Assembly (NCBI RefSeq): GCF_030052815.1
Contig: NC_079493.1
Location: 118,321,132-118,385,131 of the forward strand
DNA: 64,000 bases
From: Hevea brasiliensis
Lineage: Eukaryota > Streptophyta > Magnoliopsida > Malpighiales > Euphorbiaceae
Reading direction: 5' to 3'
The position numbers and the translations under genes are program-made. The notes beneath the pieces were generated by a model that was not told the DNA's origin, did no database searches, and saw nothing but the letters and a program-made list of their open reading frames with translations. Shown here one piece after another: positions 62,429-64,000 of this stretch (its first letter is position 1; each line of letters starts with the position of its first letter).

Positions 62429-63597
62429 TCATGGTGGGGACGGGGGAGAGCTATGCAAGAAACTGGGTGAAGATTTATTTTCTTGTTGGCCATCTTCATT
62501 TTCGTCCTCTGCTTCCCATAGAAATCTAGCGTATGAAGCTAAGACATAGCTGCAAGATTTGGATTTTTTTTTTTTTATAAAGAAGAGGAAATTAATTAGT
62601 TTCAAGTTCTTGAATCTTTAATTGGGGAACATCAAATGCCATGTCAAAGTTGGATCTGCCTCACCAGTTCTCTAGAGAAGTTTTTACAGCTTGATCAAAG
62701 TAATTCTCAGCTCTCTGAGCATCCTTTTCTTTTTTCCATATTAGATCAGCATATAATGACAAAATATCTCCATCATTTGGATTTGCCAAAATTGCTCTCT
62801 CACACAACTCCTTTGCTTTAGCAAAATCTCCTCGAAACTGCCCACAAGAACAAAAACTAAAAGATTATATAAAGAGAGTTTACGGAGAAGGAAAGATGGT
62901 CAATTTTGGCTTAGTTACTGATAAATGCTAATCTAACAATTCTAAATGATCAAAATGTTGACAAATATAAGCTTGCTAGGAATTTGGAATAGATTTTTTG
63001 AACTGTTAATGATCAGTTTAAGATCTTATACCTCTTCCAAGAACTTGGCATAGTTTCCAAGTAAAAGTCCATTTTCAGGATCAGCTGAAATCATTTTCTG
63101 ATAATAAGCATCAGTATTGTCATTCCCATAAAACTCTGAACCACCATTACCACCTCCACTATCCGATCTTCTCCCTCCACTACCACCACCACCTTCACTC
63201 CCCATTCCATTACCCACTACAAGTGTCTGCAACCCGCATCCCTTTTCCTTATCATCATCATCAGTCACCACTTTCTCGCCCAACCCAGAACCTAAAAAGA
63301 GTTTTTGAATTCTTGAATTGGGTTTTGCTTCTTTCTCTTCCTCATTACTATCTTTCTTACACTGTTGTTTGTTGCAGTGACAGGTGAGCCCTTCTTGGGC
63401 TTTTGGAGATTGGCTTCTTGTTGCAAGGATTGGGAATTGGTTGTGACTTTCTTTGTTGGGTCATCAATGGAAGGTTGAGAGTGAAAGGAAATTGATTCGG
63501 TTCTTTGGAGGATCTGAAACTCTGGCTCTGGTGAGTACTCTTTGGAATGGGGAAGCCATGAGTTTAAGATTGGTACTGAAGAGCTCCACAAGAGCAT
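62429..63597 (-). CDS. TPR-like superfamily protein, with one-base frameshift in exon 1
   Basis: Exons are 63032-63597, 62665-62837 and 62429-62549. Donors are GTATAA and GTGAGG; acceptors are GGGCAG and TTGCAG. The TPR-like half is clear: [20 protein letters not shown], then [19 protein letters not shown], then YFDQAVKTS and [16 protein letters not shown], ending PPSPP. The N-terminus ([11 protein letters not shown]) matches the usual start of this plant family. Between it and the Gly/Ser-rich linker the frame changes, somewhere around 63425-63455. Exon 1 is 566 nt where 567 would keep phase, so one base is missing. The function of the family is poorly known (protein-interaction scaffold). 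It may be intact in the plant if the missing base is an assembly error. Confidence 0.85.
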
Positions 63598-64000
63598 GTT
63601 TATGGATGAAGGAGAATTTAGAATGGCAAAGATTGTGGAAAAACTGATTTTGAAAGGGAAAATAATAGCTTTTCAGAAGGATATATTTTAGAAACAGGCA
63701 AAGTGCTTTTCAGAAGTGGCTTTTGGATTGAAGTGTTGTTTTGGAGAAGGGAAAGGGCAGCCTCCCTGCTCCAACTTCAGGGACAGAAAAGGGATTGGTG
63801 GGCATCTGTATTTTATTGGAATTAAAGAAACTCGTACATGATTAAATACTCAGCTGTTGATGAACTTGTGATGAACCACAATGTAGAATTGGGATCTGAT
63901 CGTCGGATCTCTTCCATTTCAGTTCCGATCTCAGGGATCATAGGATTTCCCTTCTTGGAAAGAGTGAGTGGACGGCTCATAAAACAAAGCGGCATCACTA
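63598..64000 (-). promoter_or_regulatory. Upstream region of the TPR gene
   Basis: Less AT-rich sequence directly upstream of the TPR start, presumably 5' UTR and promoter. No TATA box or other gene was recognised before the window ends. Confidence 0.4.

Overview
The window is nuclear DNA of a eudicot plant. It is very AT-rich and intron-containing, with small gene islands separated by long tracts of retrotransposon, MITE and microsatellite DNA. Gene style and repeat types suggest a woody Malpighiales such as a Euphorbiaceae species (Hevea or Manihot type). That is an impression and cannot be tested from the window alone.

Layout. 1-3.9 kb: AT-rich spacer. 3.9-23.2 kb: three diverged copies of one segmental duplication. 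Each carries a two-exon, minus-strand gene for a GPI-anchored, stellacyanin-type phytocyanin (5751-6511, 9198-9957, 21059-21818). Copies 2 and 3 are pushed apart by a composite of a decayed Copia element (10872-15238) fused to the 3' third of a Sirevirus-like Copia element (15241-about 17980), then a LINE scrap. Copy 3 also took a 5'-truncated LINE with a 10-bp target-site duplication. 23.7-25.4 kb: a three-exon GH17 endo-1,3-beta-glucosidase with a predicted GPI tail (minus). 27.2-32.6 kb: an MBD10/MBD11-type methyl-CpG-binding-domain protein (minus), two coding exons split by a 4.5-kb intron that holds a long-arm foldback MITE. 32.9-39.7 kb: AT-rich spacer with an RTE-type LINE remnant.

39756-50158: a complete Ty3/Gypsy chromovirus (minus orientation) with 2.6-2.7-kb LTRs, PBS, PPT and a perfect 5-bp target duplication (ACTTG). 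Its LTRs are nearly identical, but gag-pol is full of stops. 51.7-54.9 kb: a solo LTR of the same family sits inside a Mutator-like MITE that has its own 9-bp target duplication. 57.9-60.35 kb: an intronless SD2-5-type lectin receptor kinase (plus) with a one-base frameshift in the kinase C-lobe. 62.4-63.6 kb: a three-exon TPR protein (minus) with a one-base frameshift in its first exon.

The host genes do not form an operon-like or pathway unit. Several are cell-surface or wall proteins (phytocyanins, GH17, receptor kinase), but there is no sign of co-regulation. I found no CRISPR array, tRNA, rRNA, biosynthetic cluster or clearly new system. The most informative signals are evolutionary: nested insertions readable from their target duplications, catalytic-residue loss in Copia, stop codons of mostly CAG-to-TAG type in Gypsy, and two single-base frameshifts in otherwise well-formed genes.

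Exon boundaries were set by hand from GT-AG sites, reading phase and family resemblance. No alignment or database search was run.
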